DNA from: Opisthocomus hoazin
Taxonomy: Eukaryota; Chordata; Aves; Opisthocomiformes; Opisthocomidae
Reading direction: 5' to 3'
DNA length: 64,000 bases
Assembly (NCBI RefSeq): GCF_030867145.1
Contig: NC_134419.1
Span: 6,227,501-6,291,500, forward strand
Part shown: piece after piece, positions 21,391 to 31,625 of the stretch
How the letters are laid out: each line of letters opens with the position of its first letter
Position numbering within the stretch: the stretch's first letter is position 1
Made by a program: the position numbers and the translations under genes
The notes under the pieces: generated by a model
Told to the model about the DNA's origin: nothing
The model's input: only the letters and a program-made list of their open reading frames with translations
Database searches by the model: none

Positions 21391-24029
21391 CCTTCGGGAG
21401 AAGGTCTCAGGAGGGGAGAAGAGCGAGACAAGGCATGGGAGAGCCCACGTCGCTGCAAGACAAGAAAGGGACCGGGTTTGAGTGGGACAAGGTCATGGAC
21501 GACCTTCCAGAGGAGAAAACGACTGAGCTAGGACATCTCTGGGGGTTGCACGCTCTTTAGCTACTTATTCTTGACCATCAGAAGGGGCATTTCCACCAAC
21601 TCAGATGGGAAGCCCTTGAGCAGAGCAAAGTCAGCGGCCAGTTTGGACCCACCAACGTCCCAACGGCCTCGTAAATACATCCTTGTTTCCAAGGAACAAG
21701 GCGGAGGCAGGGTGGACACCCCAGCCAGGGGAGCTACGGCGCCAGGGGCTGGCACAGCTCCTCCATTTCAGTTTTATCCCAGACTCCCCCCAATGCTCCG
21801 AGGACCACCAGATGGGTTCCTGGTCAAAGCAAGGCTTGGGGAAGAGGTCAGGTAGAGGGACATAAGCATGTCATGGTTTCCGAATTATCACTGCACACGT
21901 TTACTCCTCTGAAACTGGAGGTAAATCAGCCCCACAGCGACAGCGGGTGTCTGGCACGGCTGCACGCAAGCCGGCAGCCCAGGGGATTCAGGGCCGCGCC
22001 GCTTCTCGCTTTCTCAGGGAGGAGGGCCGAGTACCACCTCTGAAAGTCACAGAGATGCTAATCCGGGAGGAAAAATAAAACCCCAGACCCTCAGATGCAG
22101 CCAACCCGGAGGATCTCACCTAGGGACGGCTCCTGAGACACCAAGCGAGCGGGGACCCCAAAGAGCTCTCCTGCGAGTGATGGAGCCCACAATAGCTGTG
22201 CTCCCTGCCACGACCAAGCTCAGGGCAGGGATGGGAGCAGGAATCCATGAGCATCTCCAGTAAAAGTCAAGAACGTGCTGGATACAAGCTAAACCCTCAA
22301 GGGGGTATTAGCTGCTGCTGAAGTACTTCTGCCATGCCAAGGGGACTAAAGCAGCAGGCCGCTGAGATCTACGAGGCTCTTACTGACCCAGCTACAATGC
22401 CCCATTTCGGGACACTCCAGAAGTGGAGAGGGGTTCAGTTTATTTTGAAGGCACGGTAAGAGTGGACGAGTCCACTCAACCTTCATCCAGATGAGCTTTT
22501 GCACATCAAATCTTGCTCCTCTGGGTCAGCTCCAGCACACACCTTCTCAGCTCCCCAGCACAATCAATCCCACAGATGTCATCACCACCTTCACCATCCT
22601 ATCAGGGTGGTCTGGGGTGGGTTTGACAAGCAAAGAGATGAGGCGGTGCCACGTGTTCCTGCTGGGCAGCACTTCTCAGCTCGATGTCACACACTGAGAG
22701 CAACCCTCCTTCCTATTCTGGGGAGGGGGAACAGGTTTCCGACCTCTGGGGCTCTCACCCCCCCTTGCTTTCTCCAGCAAACAAGAAGCATCTTCTTGCT
22801 GGGCATGGGGATCCCCAGCCCCCAAGTAACCAAAGAGCACTGGCAACCGGGGAGGCAGAGAGGTCCCACCACGTGCCCTCTGGCCTTGCTCACTGCCCAG
22901 CAAGAAGATGCAGGTTCAGCTCCCACTTCTTGATGGACAAAAAGCTTTGGACCATGTGGGAATCAAGCACCAGCACCCCCTTAGAGGTTCAGTCCAGGGT
23001 GACTCCTCGGTGAGGGCTTCTCACGGTGGCAGTGTAGCCAAGAGCCTGCACACCAGGGGATGGCCAGGACGAAGACAGAGGTGGATGGAGAGCCGGGTGA
23101 CCCGCGCACAGCCTCCACCGCTGCCTTCATCACTTTGCCTGTATGTCAGTAAAATTAAGATAATCTGATGACTTTGGTCTCCACGGCTCCAGGCAGGGCT
23201 TGCTTCCTACAGTGGGGTAGGGCAGGGAGCAGCAGTCCAGCACAGACTCAGTGTGATCAAGGGCAGGTGGAATTTTGTTATTTCAAGCCATTTTTTATCA
23301 GATGGGCCCACTACATGGAAAGCCAAATTACATCGTAGTGAAAGAAACACCGTCTGATCTGATCTACCTTTAATGAAGGAATCCGATGAGAAGTGGGATT
23401 TAGGAAACCTGGAAGAAGGCTGAAGGACTGGGAGCCCCGACAACACGCTCCAGCTCCTGTCCTGCGGTCATAGCCGGAATTGTCACCCGGCTGGGGGTGG
23501 CCGGTGGTCCCTCCAGCAGCCGCAGCCACCCCTGGGAAGGAGGTGGTGTTCCTGGGCTGAGGGGACAGAGCTTCCCCCCCAACGAGGGGACGTGTTCAGA
23601 TGCTCCCTCCGGAACGGCAGGGGTTTGGCTGAGCCGAGATGGAGACGGGACTGCTAGAGCCGCTGTTAGAGGCGGCTAGGGATCAGCGTCCTCCAGCTCA
23701 CCACCAACGCGAGCAGGACACGGCGGACAAGCTGGGCTCACGCTGCCTTGCAGCAGCAGATGCTCAGGAGAGCGCAAGGACCCTGCTGACCCGTGAATCC
23801 AGCTCCTTTTGAGAGCATCGCATTCACCTGGAAAATTTTCAGCCAATATTGTTTAAAAAAAAAAACCAAACCCACAACCCAAGAAACCCTGCAGCAAAGC
23901 TCTCGATCCAACCGTGTGGAAACGACAGGTCACTCCGAACTGCAAGCCTGGGCTGAAACAGCACCGAGAGTTGCAACGTTCAGCTCCTGCAGCCAACGCT
24001 CTCCTCACTTTGGGGTCAGCCTCGTGCAG

Positions 24030-24401
24030 TTTGGGAGATGCCACGGTTCCCCAGGCAAGGTTTGGGAGATGCTGTGGTTCCCCGGGTGAGGTTTGGGAGA
24101 TGCTGTGGTTCCCAGGGTGAGGTTTGGGAGATCCTGCAGTTCCCCGGGTGAGGTTTGGGAGATGCTGTGGTTCCCCGGGTGAGGTTTGGGAGATGCTGTG
24201 GTTCCCAGGGTGAGGTTTGGGAGATCCTGCAGTTCCCCGGGTGAGGTTTGGGAGATGCTGTGGTTCCCCGGGTGAGGTTTGGGAGATGCTGTTGTTCCCC
24301 GGGTGAGGTTTGAGAGATGCCGTGGTTCCCTGGGTGAGGTTTGGGAGATGCCGTGGTTCCCCTGGTGAGGTTTGGGAGATGCTGCAGTTCCCCTGCCCAA
24401 G
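24030..24401. repeat. 31-bp tandem repeat, 12 units, with 93-bp higher-order period
   Basis: Twelve head-to-tail units of TTTGGGAGATGCTGTGGTTC then CCCGGGTGAGG. Units 2-4 and 5-7 are the same three variants in the same order, so a 93-bp trimer was duplicated as a block. Because 31 is not a multiple of three, all three frames on the - strand cycle through the same 31-residue peptide. No gene is implied. Confidence 0.93.
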
Positions 24402-25300
24402 CACAGGGAGTTCTGCAGCCCCCGGCGCTGCACACATCTGGGAGCGCTGGCAGTGAGGGGGAGGCAGACGTGGAGGGAAGGCGGAGAAGCCTCTGCGAGG
24501 TGATGGATTGACAAGCTCAAGAGAATAAACTCTTCACTCTTGACAAAAGCAGCGCGGGGAGCGATGCTCCCAGCCCCTCCAGCCTACCTGGCACGTGCTC
24601 CAGCAGCGTGTGTGCGGGGGCAGCTCCTCCACGCTGGGTGACATTGCCATTGCACCGTCCCCCTCCCAAAACCCCTGCCGGGGTGGCACGGCACTCCAGA
24701 GCCTCTTTAAAAGACCCAGGGACGTTTTTCTCAGGGCACCAACGGCTGGAAGAAGAGGCCAGAGGAGCCGGGGTGGGAGTGGAGGCTCCCAGCTCCGCTC
24801 CCGGGGTGCTGAGCACCCCACATGTCAGGTCTCCCGCCGAGCACTTCCAGGGCAGGCTTCCTCCGAAGACGGCAATTACCGGCTCCCAAAGAGCCACCTC
24901 CACCCGCCAAGCCACCCCAAACATCTTGTTCTTCCCCGTCTCCTCCTTTGACCTGCTCCGAAATAGTCTTTCCGGGGAAATACATTCGCACGCCGCTTGT
25001 ACAAACAGATACGAATGTTGATAGTTTACGTAGTTCCAGCGAGATGCTGAGAATAGCATCCCCCTTACAAAGTTATGCGGGTGGTGATTCATAGGGTCTA
25101 CGAAGCGTTGCTCGGAAAAACACCCTCACCCGGCGACGCAAGAAACGAAAAGGGTTTTGAGATCTCTCCCACCGCCGCCAAGCAGAAACCCACCCCCACA
25201 GCCTGCCCTTCCACACCGTGCCGGCCGGAGACCCTTAACCACGCTCAGGCGTGGCGAGAGGGACGCCAGGGAGAGACGTGGCGAAGTGCGAGCGTGTCGT

Positions 25301-25707
25301 ACGATCACAGCATCACTAAGGCTGGAAAAGACCCCTAAGATCTGGAAAAGACCCTGCTTCGGCAGGGGGGTTGGACTAGATGACCCACAGAGGTCCCTTC
25401 CAACCCCTACTATTCTGTGATTCTGTGATTCTGTGAAGATCATCAGGTCCAACCGTCACCCCGGCACCACCACGCCTGCTAAACCATGTCCCGAAGTGCC
25501 CCATCTACACGTTGTCTGAACCCCTCCAGGGATGGGGACTCCACCGCTGCCCTGGGCAGCCTGGTCCCGTGCCTGACCACTCTTTCAGGAAAGAAATTTT
25601 TCCGAATATCCAATCTGAACCTCCCCTGACACAACTTGGGGCCGTTGACTCTCATCCTATTACTAATTAGTTGGGAGAAGAGACCAACACCCGCCTCACT
25701 ACAGAGA
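25301..25707 (-). mobile_element. Older CR1 LINE 3' fragment, interrupted by a younger CR1
   Basis: Read on -: ORF2 end, then the GATGATCTTAGG-type 3' UTR, and a short tail at 25301-25336. It is split at AAGATC by the copy at 25337-25437. Same subfamily type as the 11.95-12.27 kb copy. Confidence 0.85.
25337..25437 (+). mobile_element. Short young CR1 3' end nested in an older CR1
   Basis: Only about 95-100 bp of the 3' end (GACCCTGCTTCGGCAGGGGG to three GATTCTGTGA-like units) is inserted in opposite orientation. AAGATC occurs on both sides, which could be a short target duplication. The few bases TGGAAAAG at the left junction resemble host sequence just upstream. Confidence 0.85.
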
Positions 25708-25730
25708 TTCCTTCCTGCCTGTATCTGAAT

Positions 25731-25769
25731 TTGCTATTATTATCATTATTATTATTATTATTATTATCC
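25731..25769. repeat. (ATT)n microsatellite
   Basis: About twelve trinucleotide steps of TTA/ATT with one CAT interruption. It abuts the older CR1 and precedes the CpG island. Confidence 0.9.
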
Positions 25770-25779
25770 ATTAAGGGTT

Positions 25780-26230
25780 CGGTACCCCCCCAGCCCGCAA
25801 CAATAACGCAGCTTTCAGGCGGCCGCCCCAGCCGGGCAGCCCCCCCCGCAGCGAAGCACACGGCCCCCGCGGCCCCCGCGCCCCGACGTCCCCTCGCCGG
25901 CAGCGGCCGCCGCCCGGTGGCACCCCCGGGGGTCCCGTCCCCGCCGCCCCCCGCCCCGCGCCCGCTGCCGCACTCACCCCGCTCCGGACCCGCGGCGGCG
26001 CCCGGGGAGCGCGGGGCGGCGGCCGGGCGGGGCGGGGCGGGGCGGGGCGGGGGGCGGGTCCCGGCTCGCGGCGGGCCCCTCCCGGCCCCGGGGCTCCCGG
26101 GGCACCGGCGGCACCGAGCTCGGCCGGCCGCGGGGGCGGGACCGCGGGACCGGAGCGTCGGGGGCCCGGGAGAGCTCCGGGACGCGGGGCCCGCGGGAGG
26201 GGCGCGGGGTGCGGCGCGGCTGCCCGGTGG
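25780..26230 (-). promoter_or_regulatory. TMEM61: CpG island, likely TMEM61 promoter and non-coding exon 1
   Basis: Very GC- and CpG-rich, with many GGGCGG boxes (26018-26060). On - a strong donor (GTGAGTG) lies at 25971-25977, giving a candidate exon ending at 25978. The coding exon of TMEM61 starts with a 3' splice site, so it needs an upstream exon on this strand, and human TMEM61 also starts with a non-coding exon. A bidirectional or unrelated transcript is possible. Confidence 0.55.
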
Positions 26231-26261
26231 GGGGGACACCACTGCCCACGGGTGGGACACC
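26205..26261. repeat. Left flank of the minisatellite split by a CR1 insertion
   Basis: GGTGGGGGGGACACCACTGC and CCCACGGGTGGGACACC match the units found at 27075-27475. The CR1 at 26262-27070 lies between the two parts. Confidence 0.65.
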
Positions 26262-27070
26262 GCTATTGGGCAGAGAGGAACCTGATGAGGTTCAACCAGG
26301 GCAAGTGCAGGGTCCTGCACCTGGGGAGGAACAACCCCATGCACCAGTACAGGCTTGGGACGGACCTGCTGGAGAGCAGCTCTGCGGAGAGGGACCTGGG
26401 TGTCCTGGTGGACGACAGGTTAACCATGAGCCAGCAGTGTGCCCTGGCTGCCAAGAAGGCCAATGGGATCTTGGGGTGCATCAAGAAGAGTGTGACCAGC
26501 AGGTCGAGGGAGGTTCTCCTTCCCTCTACACTGCCCTGGTGAGGCCCCATCTGGAGCACTGTGTCCAGTTCCGGGCTCCCCAGTTCAAGAAAGTGAGGAG
26601 CTACTGAAGAGAGTCCAGCGGAGGGCTACGAGGATGATGAGGGGACTGGAGCATCTCTCCTACGAGGAAAGGCTGAGGGAGCTGGGCTTGTTTAGCCTGA
26701 AGAAGAGAAGGCTGCGAGGGGACCTTATAAATGCCTATAAATATCTTAAGGGTGGGTGTCAAGAGGACTGGGCCAGACTCTTTTCAGTGGTGCCCAGCAA
26801 CAGGACAAGGGGCAACGGCCACACACTGAAGCAGAGGAAGTTCTACCTGAACATGAGGAAGAACTTCTTCCTTCTGAGGGTGACGGAGCCCTGGCACAGG
26901 CTGCCCAGGGAGGTTGTGGAGTCTCCTTCTCTGGAGATATTCAAAATTTGCCTGGATGAGGTCCTGTGCAGCCTGCTGTAGGTGACCCTGCTTCGGCAGG
27001 GGGGTTGGACTGGATGACCCACAGAGGTCCCTTCCAACCCCTGCCATGCTGGGATTCTGTGATTCTGTGA
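26262..27070 (+). mobile_element. CR1 LINE, 5'-truncated (about 0.8 kb)
   Basis: Contains the last part of the RT domain and the C-terminal region of ORF2. It is open for 96 codons ([20 protein letters not shown] onward), then after a small frame disruption for 115 codons ([20 protein letters not shown] onward). It ends in the recent-type 3' UTR and GATTCTGTGATTCTGTGA. It is nearly undamaged and so young. Confidence 0.95.
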
Positions 27071-27074
27071 ACAC

Positions 27075-27475
27075 TGCCCGGTGGGCACCACTACCCACAG
27101 GTAGGACAACACTGCCCGGTGGGACACCACTGTTCTGTGGGGACCTATACCCACGCGTGGGACACCACTCCCAGTGGGCAACCCTAACCATGTATGGGAC
27201 ACCAGTGCCTGGCGGGCCACCTCTGTCCTGTGAGCACCACTACCCATGGGTGGGACACTGCTGTCCTGTGGGCACCTGTACCCACAGGTGAGATGCCACT
27301 GCCTGGTGGGACACCACTGTCCTGTGGACACTGCTACTCAGAGGTGGGATGCCACTGCCTGGCAGGACACCACTGTCCTGTGGGCACCCCTACCCGCAGG
27401 TGGGATGCCACTGTCCTGTGGACACCACTACCCACAGATGGGTCACCGCCACTCTACAGGTGGGACACCCACTCT
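27075..27475. repeat. Degenerate minisatellite, period about 55-60 bp
   Basis: Repeated blocks of GGGACACCACTGTCCTGTGG, then CACC and TACCCACAGGTGGGATGCC. Copies are diverged and of unequal length. The open frames (HHCPV and GTPLSCGH repeats) are repeat translations. Confidence 0.85.
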
Positions 27476-27479
27476 GCAG

Positions 27480-30400
27480 CACGGTGGGATCTCTGAAGTT
27501 TGCTTTATGACCACTTTGGTTCTCCTCACCTCTCTGTCAAAGGCCGCTGCTGCCCTTTTCCCCGTTCCAGCTGGATCTTCTCACCTGGCAGCACTCATGG
27601 GGATACCTGGACATTGCCCAAGCTGAGGGTGCTCTGATGTGGGGTTCAGGATGGTCCATGTGACGGGCACCTTGAGGTGGAGGTAGCTGCCACCAACAGC
27701 TGCCGTGCTGCGCTGTGCCGCTGCTGTGCGCTCTCACAGACCCACCGCGTTGCTCTTCAGCATCACTGACAGATGAAGCCATTTCTATGGATACATCTGC
27801 GCTGCAGCTGAACCCCGGGCTGCTGCTCCTGCGCTGCTTGCAGCTCCATACCTTGCTGGCTCCACACCAGCTCAGGGTCCGCCTGCGCAGGCTGCAGGGA
27901 CTGCTGCAAAACCCCGCTGTGTCACGCACACGTGCTGCAGATCTCTGTGGTAGCTGCTCAGCCTAGCTGGAAGCGCGTGGGTGTGCAGCCCCTTCTACCT
28001 GCGGACGCTGGAGTTCTACAATCGCTAAACTGAGGCACGAGGAGAGCCAGTTCACATGGGGCTGGCCCTGCGGCAGGTTGGGTCTCCATCGCAGAGGAGC
28101 TCGGGGCAGTGGTCCCCGAGGTCAGCAGCCCCCCGCGCTGCGATGCAGCAAGGTCCTCAAACCCCAGGGTGCAGATCCCTGACAACAAATCCCAGGCGTC
28201 CTCTGAACACCATGGTCCTTGCTCCTTGGCAGGACGGAGGGTGGCCCCGGGATCCCAGGAGCGAACTTCTGGATTCCTCCCTCGCAGATGCGCCAGGGCC
28301 GAGCGCTCACATTACCGTCCACGAGTGACACGAGCACTGTGAATCACCAGTTCCACTATTAGAGGACAACGAGTCATCTTCTGCTCATTACCTGCTCGGA
28401 TATTATATCGAACAGAAATTTGCCTGTCAGCTGGCTCCTGGAGCACTTCCAGGTGGTGTCAGCGCATGGGTCTCCGTGCTCTTCCCAGCACAGGGCTGCA
28501 GAGAGTGCGGTGGCTCCATGCCTACGCATTGCTCCATCCCTTTGGTCCTCCAGCCCCACAACCAGCTGCGACCTTCTTGTCTTCCCCGGAGAGCTGGCCC
28601 GCAGGCCAAGTATTTCAAATACAAACCCGTGACAAATATTTCACCGCAAGGCAGAGGCTGTAGGTGCTGAGTGGTGCCAGCACCTCCGCCTGCTTAGCAG
28701 CGTCATGGCCAAACTACATTTTCCCTCTGAGAACTTTCCTGCTGGTGGACAAGGTGCTGCAAGAGATCATGGGGCACGGGCAAAGGGCTTCTCCAGAATA
28801 AAAGCAGAATAACTGTGCAAAATATGTAAAACATCCTGTGCGCGGTGAAACCGCAGTGGAGAAAACAAGAAGATATAAAAGACAGTTACAGCCTCTGCAA
28901 GAAGAGGAACAAAGGAGGAACGGAGAAGGAGAGATTGTTTCCAGTAATTGCCTCCCCCAGGTAAGGACGCGGTGCCTGCTCAGCGCTGCTGGCACGGAGC
29001 AGTGCTGCTGATTGATTAGCCGTTCACCACGTCTCGCTGCTGCGGCGAATGACACATAAAATGGTGTATTTCACCGTACAATGAGGCTAAATAAATTAGC
29101 GCTCTCAATACCTGTGTGTGTGTGCACACGCGTGCCCTTTCTGCCCCGCCGTGACAAGGTGGTTGACGCCAGAGCACCAAGCCAGGAGCGACTTTGGGTG
29201 CCCCAGGGCAGCAAGCCCAGCCAAGAGGAGCCCAGGCTCCCTGCCAGGGCCCTCAAACCCAGGACGGAGTGCCGACACCCTGGGCCAGCTCGCAGGTCTC
29301 CGTCGGTGATTCGGCACCCGGGCCACTCTACCGCTGCCCCTGGCAGGCACACCTCGCTGCTGCCACCCACGATGGAGCCACTGGAGACCCACCGATGAGG
29401 CTTGAGGGAACATATCTCAGCAGTTGTGAGGTGCCCACGTTGTCTGGATCCGTAGAGAAGCCATTCCCAAGGGGCTGGCACGCCTCGTGTTGTCCCTCAG
29501 CACGGGCCATTGGGCACAGCAGAGCCGGGAGCAGCCTGCCAAGCTGACAAGGGGCTGCAGCATGCAGCCATGAGGATGTGCAGATGGCAAGGAGTTCCTG
29601 CACCCAGCACACGTAAAGCACAGGAGAAACCTCCCGCTGTTTATCTTTGCCTGAATTTGCATCTTCTTAAAATTCCTAAAAAGCTGCGTTAACTGATATG
29701 CTGGCTCAGGCGCTCCTATTTAATCCAGTAAGTAAATCTAGGTGTTGAAAATACTTGTCCTACATCTTCAAACGATGCAATGTTCACCAGTGTCCTTAGG
29801 CTTATTTTGGGTTGAACCTGCAGCTGGCCACTTCATGGTTCTGCTATGTGGGGAGCTGGAGGGTGTGAGACTCTTCCTCACTCTCCAGCAGGACAAGCCT
29901 AGCATCTGGGCGTGAAGGGTCATCATCCCCTTGACTAGAAAGTGGTGTTTGTTTGCTGTGGCCAGTTTCATCAAGAACAGCTCTTTCTGTGGACAGATAT
30001 TTTTTTTTGCCCTGAGACTTTACTGACTGCAAAAAGCTATTTTCTACATAATATATCTTGTTTAGTTCCAATGGCTTTTACTGGATTTGAATTATAGCAG
30101 AAGAACAAGGGGTGTATAAACTACATTCAGCTCCATCACTTGTTGAATATCCATTTCTGAAGTGGTGTGTGCCCTAGCTAGGTCAATCATCTAGCAAGGT
30201 TCCGGACCCACAACCTCCGAGTATCTTAAAGCTTAAAAGAGTGCTCACCTAACCATAACAGTGTCCCCACCAGCAGTTTGTAAAGCTGCACCACGCTGAG
30301 GAGCATGGCTGTGGTGGGAAGTCTTGGAAAGGGAGAAGTAACAATACCATCATCCACAGAGAGCTTTATGGATGAGCAATGATCTTAAATCCTGTCCACT

Positions 30401-30985
30401 CTTCACTGGGGACTTGTGTTAGGACAGGAGCACCAGGCTGACGTGCTGCCTTCCGTTGAGGCTGTTGTGTAGATAAATGGGTATGATAAATCTGTGGGTT
30501 TCTTGTAAGGAAAATCTCTGTGCTGCAAATGGGGACAGCAAGAGCTTCCCAGGAGCCTTCCACCCAAATCTGCAAAGGATTGGAAATTCACCTAAAAAAG
30601 GGTGGGGAAAGGAAAGAATTAAATCCCAGTGCCTCAGTCTTTAGTCAGGCAAAACTTTTCTTGAGCTCCTGGAGATTTTTGCGTCGGGGAGGCCCCACGA
30701 ACTCTGTGCTTTTCAGGTCTGAGCTTCTTTCTCCAGGAAGGGGCACAACCCTTGTGCTAACGGGTGCGCAACCCCCCACTCAGCTGTTGTACTCGCTGCA
30801 GGTGCTGCGGCTCTGCCAGAGCACGAGCTGCGGTTTGGCTTGTGGTGAAGAAACATCAATTCTCAGCCTTGTAGGCTCCTCAGTCAAGCTTGATGCCAGC
30901 TGTGAGCGCAGCTATCACATCTGAGCAGAGAGAGCTATCGGAGATCTGTGCTGGCTGCTGAAACACGGCAGCACTTGGCTTCTTT
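27480..30985. other. Intergenic DNA, no gene recognised
   Basis: Between the TMEM61 CpG island region and the next CR1. Only short frames occur on both strands, with no domain, splice pattern or repeat family that I recognise. A short (TG)n tract lies at about 29113-29125. Confidence 0.5.
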
Positions 30986-30989
30986 TTTC

Positions 30990-31625
30990 TCAGTGTGCCC
31001 TGGTTGCCAAGAAGGCCAATGGGATCCTGGGGTGCATTAAGAGGAGTGTGGCCAGCAGGTCGAGGGAGGTTCTTCTTCCCCTCTACTCTGCCCTGGTGAG
31101 GCCCCATCTGGAGCACTGTGTCCAGTTCTGGGCTCCCCACTTCAAGAAAGATGAGGAGCTACTGAAGACAGTCCAGCGGAGGGCTATGAGGATGATGAGG
31201 GGACTGGAGCATCTCTCCTGTGAGGAAAGGCTGAGGGAGCTGGGCTTGTTCAGCCTGGAGAAGAGAAGGCTGAGAGGGGACCTTCAAAATGCCTATAAAT
31301 ATCTGCAGGGTGGGTGTCAGGAGGATGGGGCCAGACTCTTTTCAGTGGTGCCCAGCGACAGGACAAGGGGCAACGGCCACAAACTGAAGCACAGGAAGTT
31401 CCGTCTGAACATGAGGAAGAACTTCTTCCCTCTGAGGGTGACAGAGCTTTGGCACAGGCTGCCCAGGGAGGTTGTGGAGTCTCCTTCTCTGGAGATATTC
31501 AAGACCCGCCTGGACAAGGTCCTCTGCAGCCTGCTGTAGGTGACCCTGCTTTGGCAGGGGGGGTTGGACAAGATGACCCACAGAGGTCCCTTCCACCCCC
31601 TACCATGCTGGGATTCTGTGATTTT
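30990..31625 (+). mobile_element. CR1 LINE, 5'-truncated, ORF2 end intact
   Basis: Open from about 30990 to 31539 in one frame ([20 protein letters not shown] to [13 protein letters not shown], ending at the normal ORF2 stop). The recent-type 3' UTR and a single tail unit follow. It is among the least damaged copies in the window. Confidence 0.95.

Larger units (their letters stand above)
21391..25978 (-). other. TMEM61: TMEM61 5' UTR piece and first intron
   Basis: 21391-21452 is the 5' UTR part of the first coding exon, bounded by a good acceptor. The rest is inferred to be intron up to a strong donor (GTGAGTG on -) at 25971-25977. Apart from the 31-bp tandem repeat and the CR1 copies listed separately, 21.5-24.0 and 24.4-25.3 kb hold nothing I recognise. 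Confidence 0.5.

Noticed and set aside
24030-24401. CRISPR-like regular spacing
   Set aside because: The units are directly adjacent with no unique spacers, and the genome is a vertebrate. It is an ordinary minisatellite.
23853-24520. Asn/Pro/Gly-rich repeat proteins on -
   Set aside because: All three frames give the same 31-residue repeat because the DNA unit is 31 bp. This shows tandem DNA, not coding selection.
25667-26344. Long frames across the 25.8-26.2 kb CpG island
   Set aside because: Low-complexity Pro/Arg/Ala peptides from CpG-rich DNA. The donor signal supports a non-coding exon instead.
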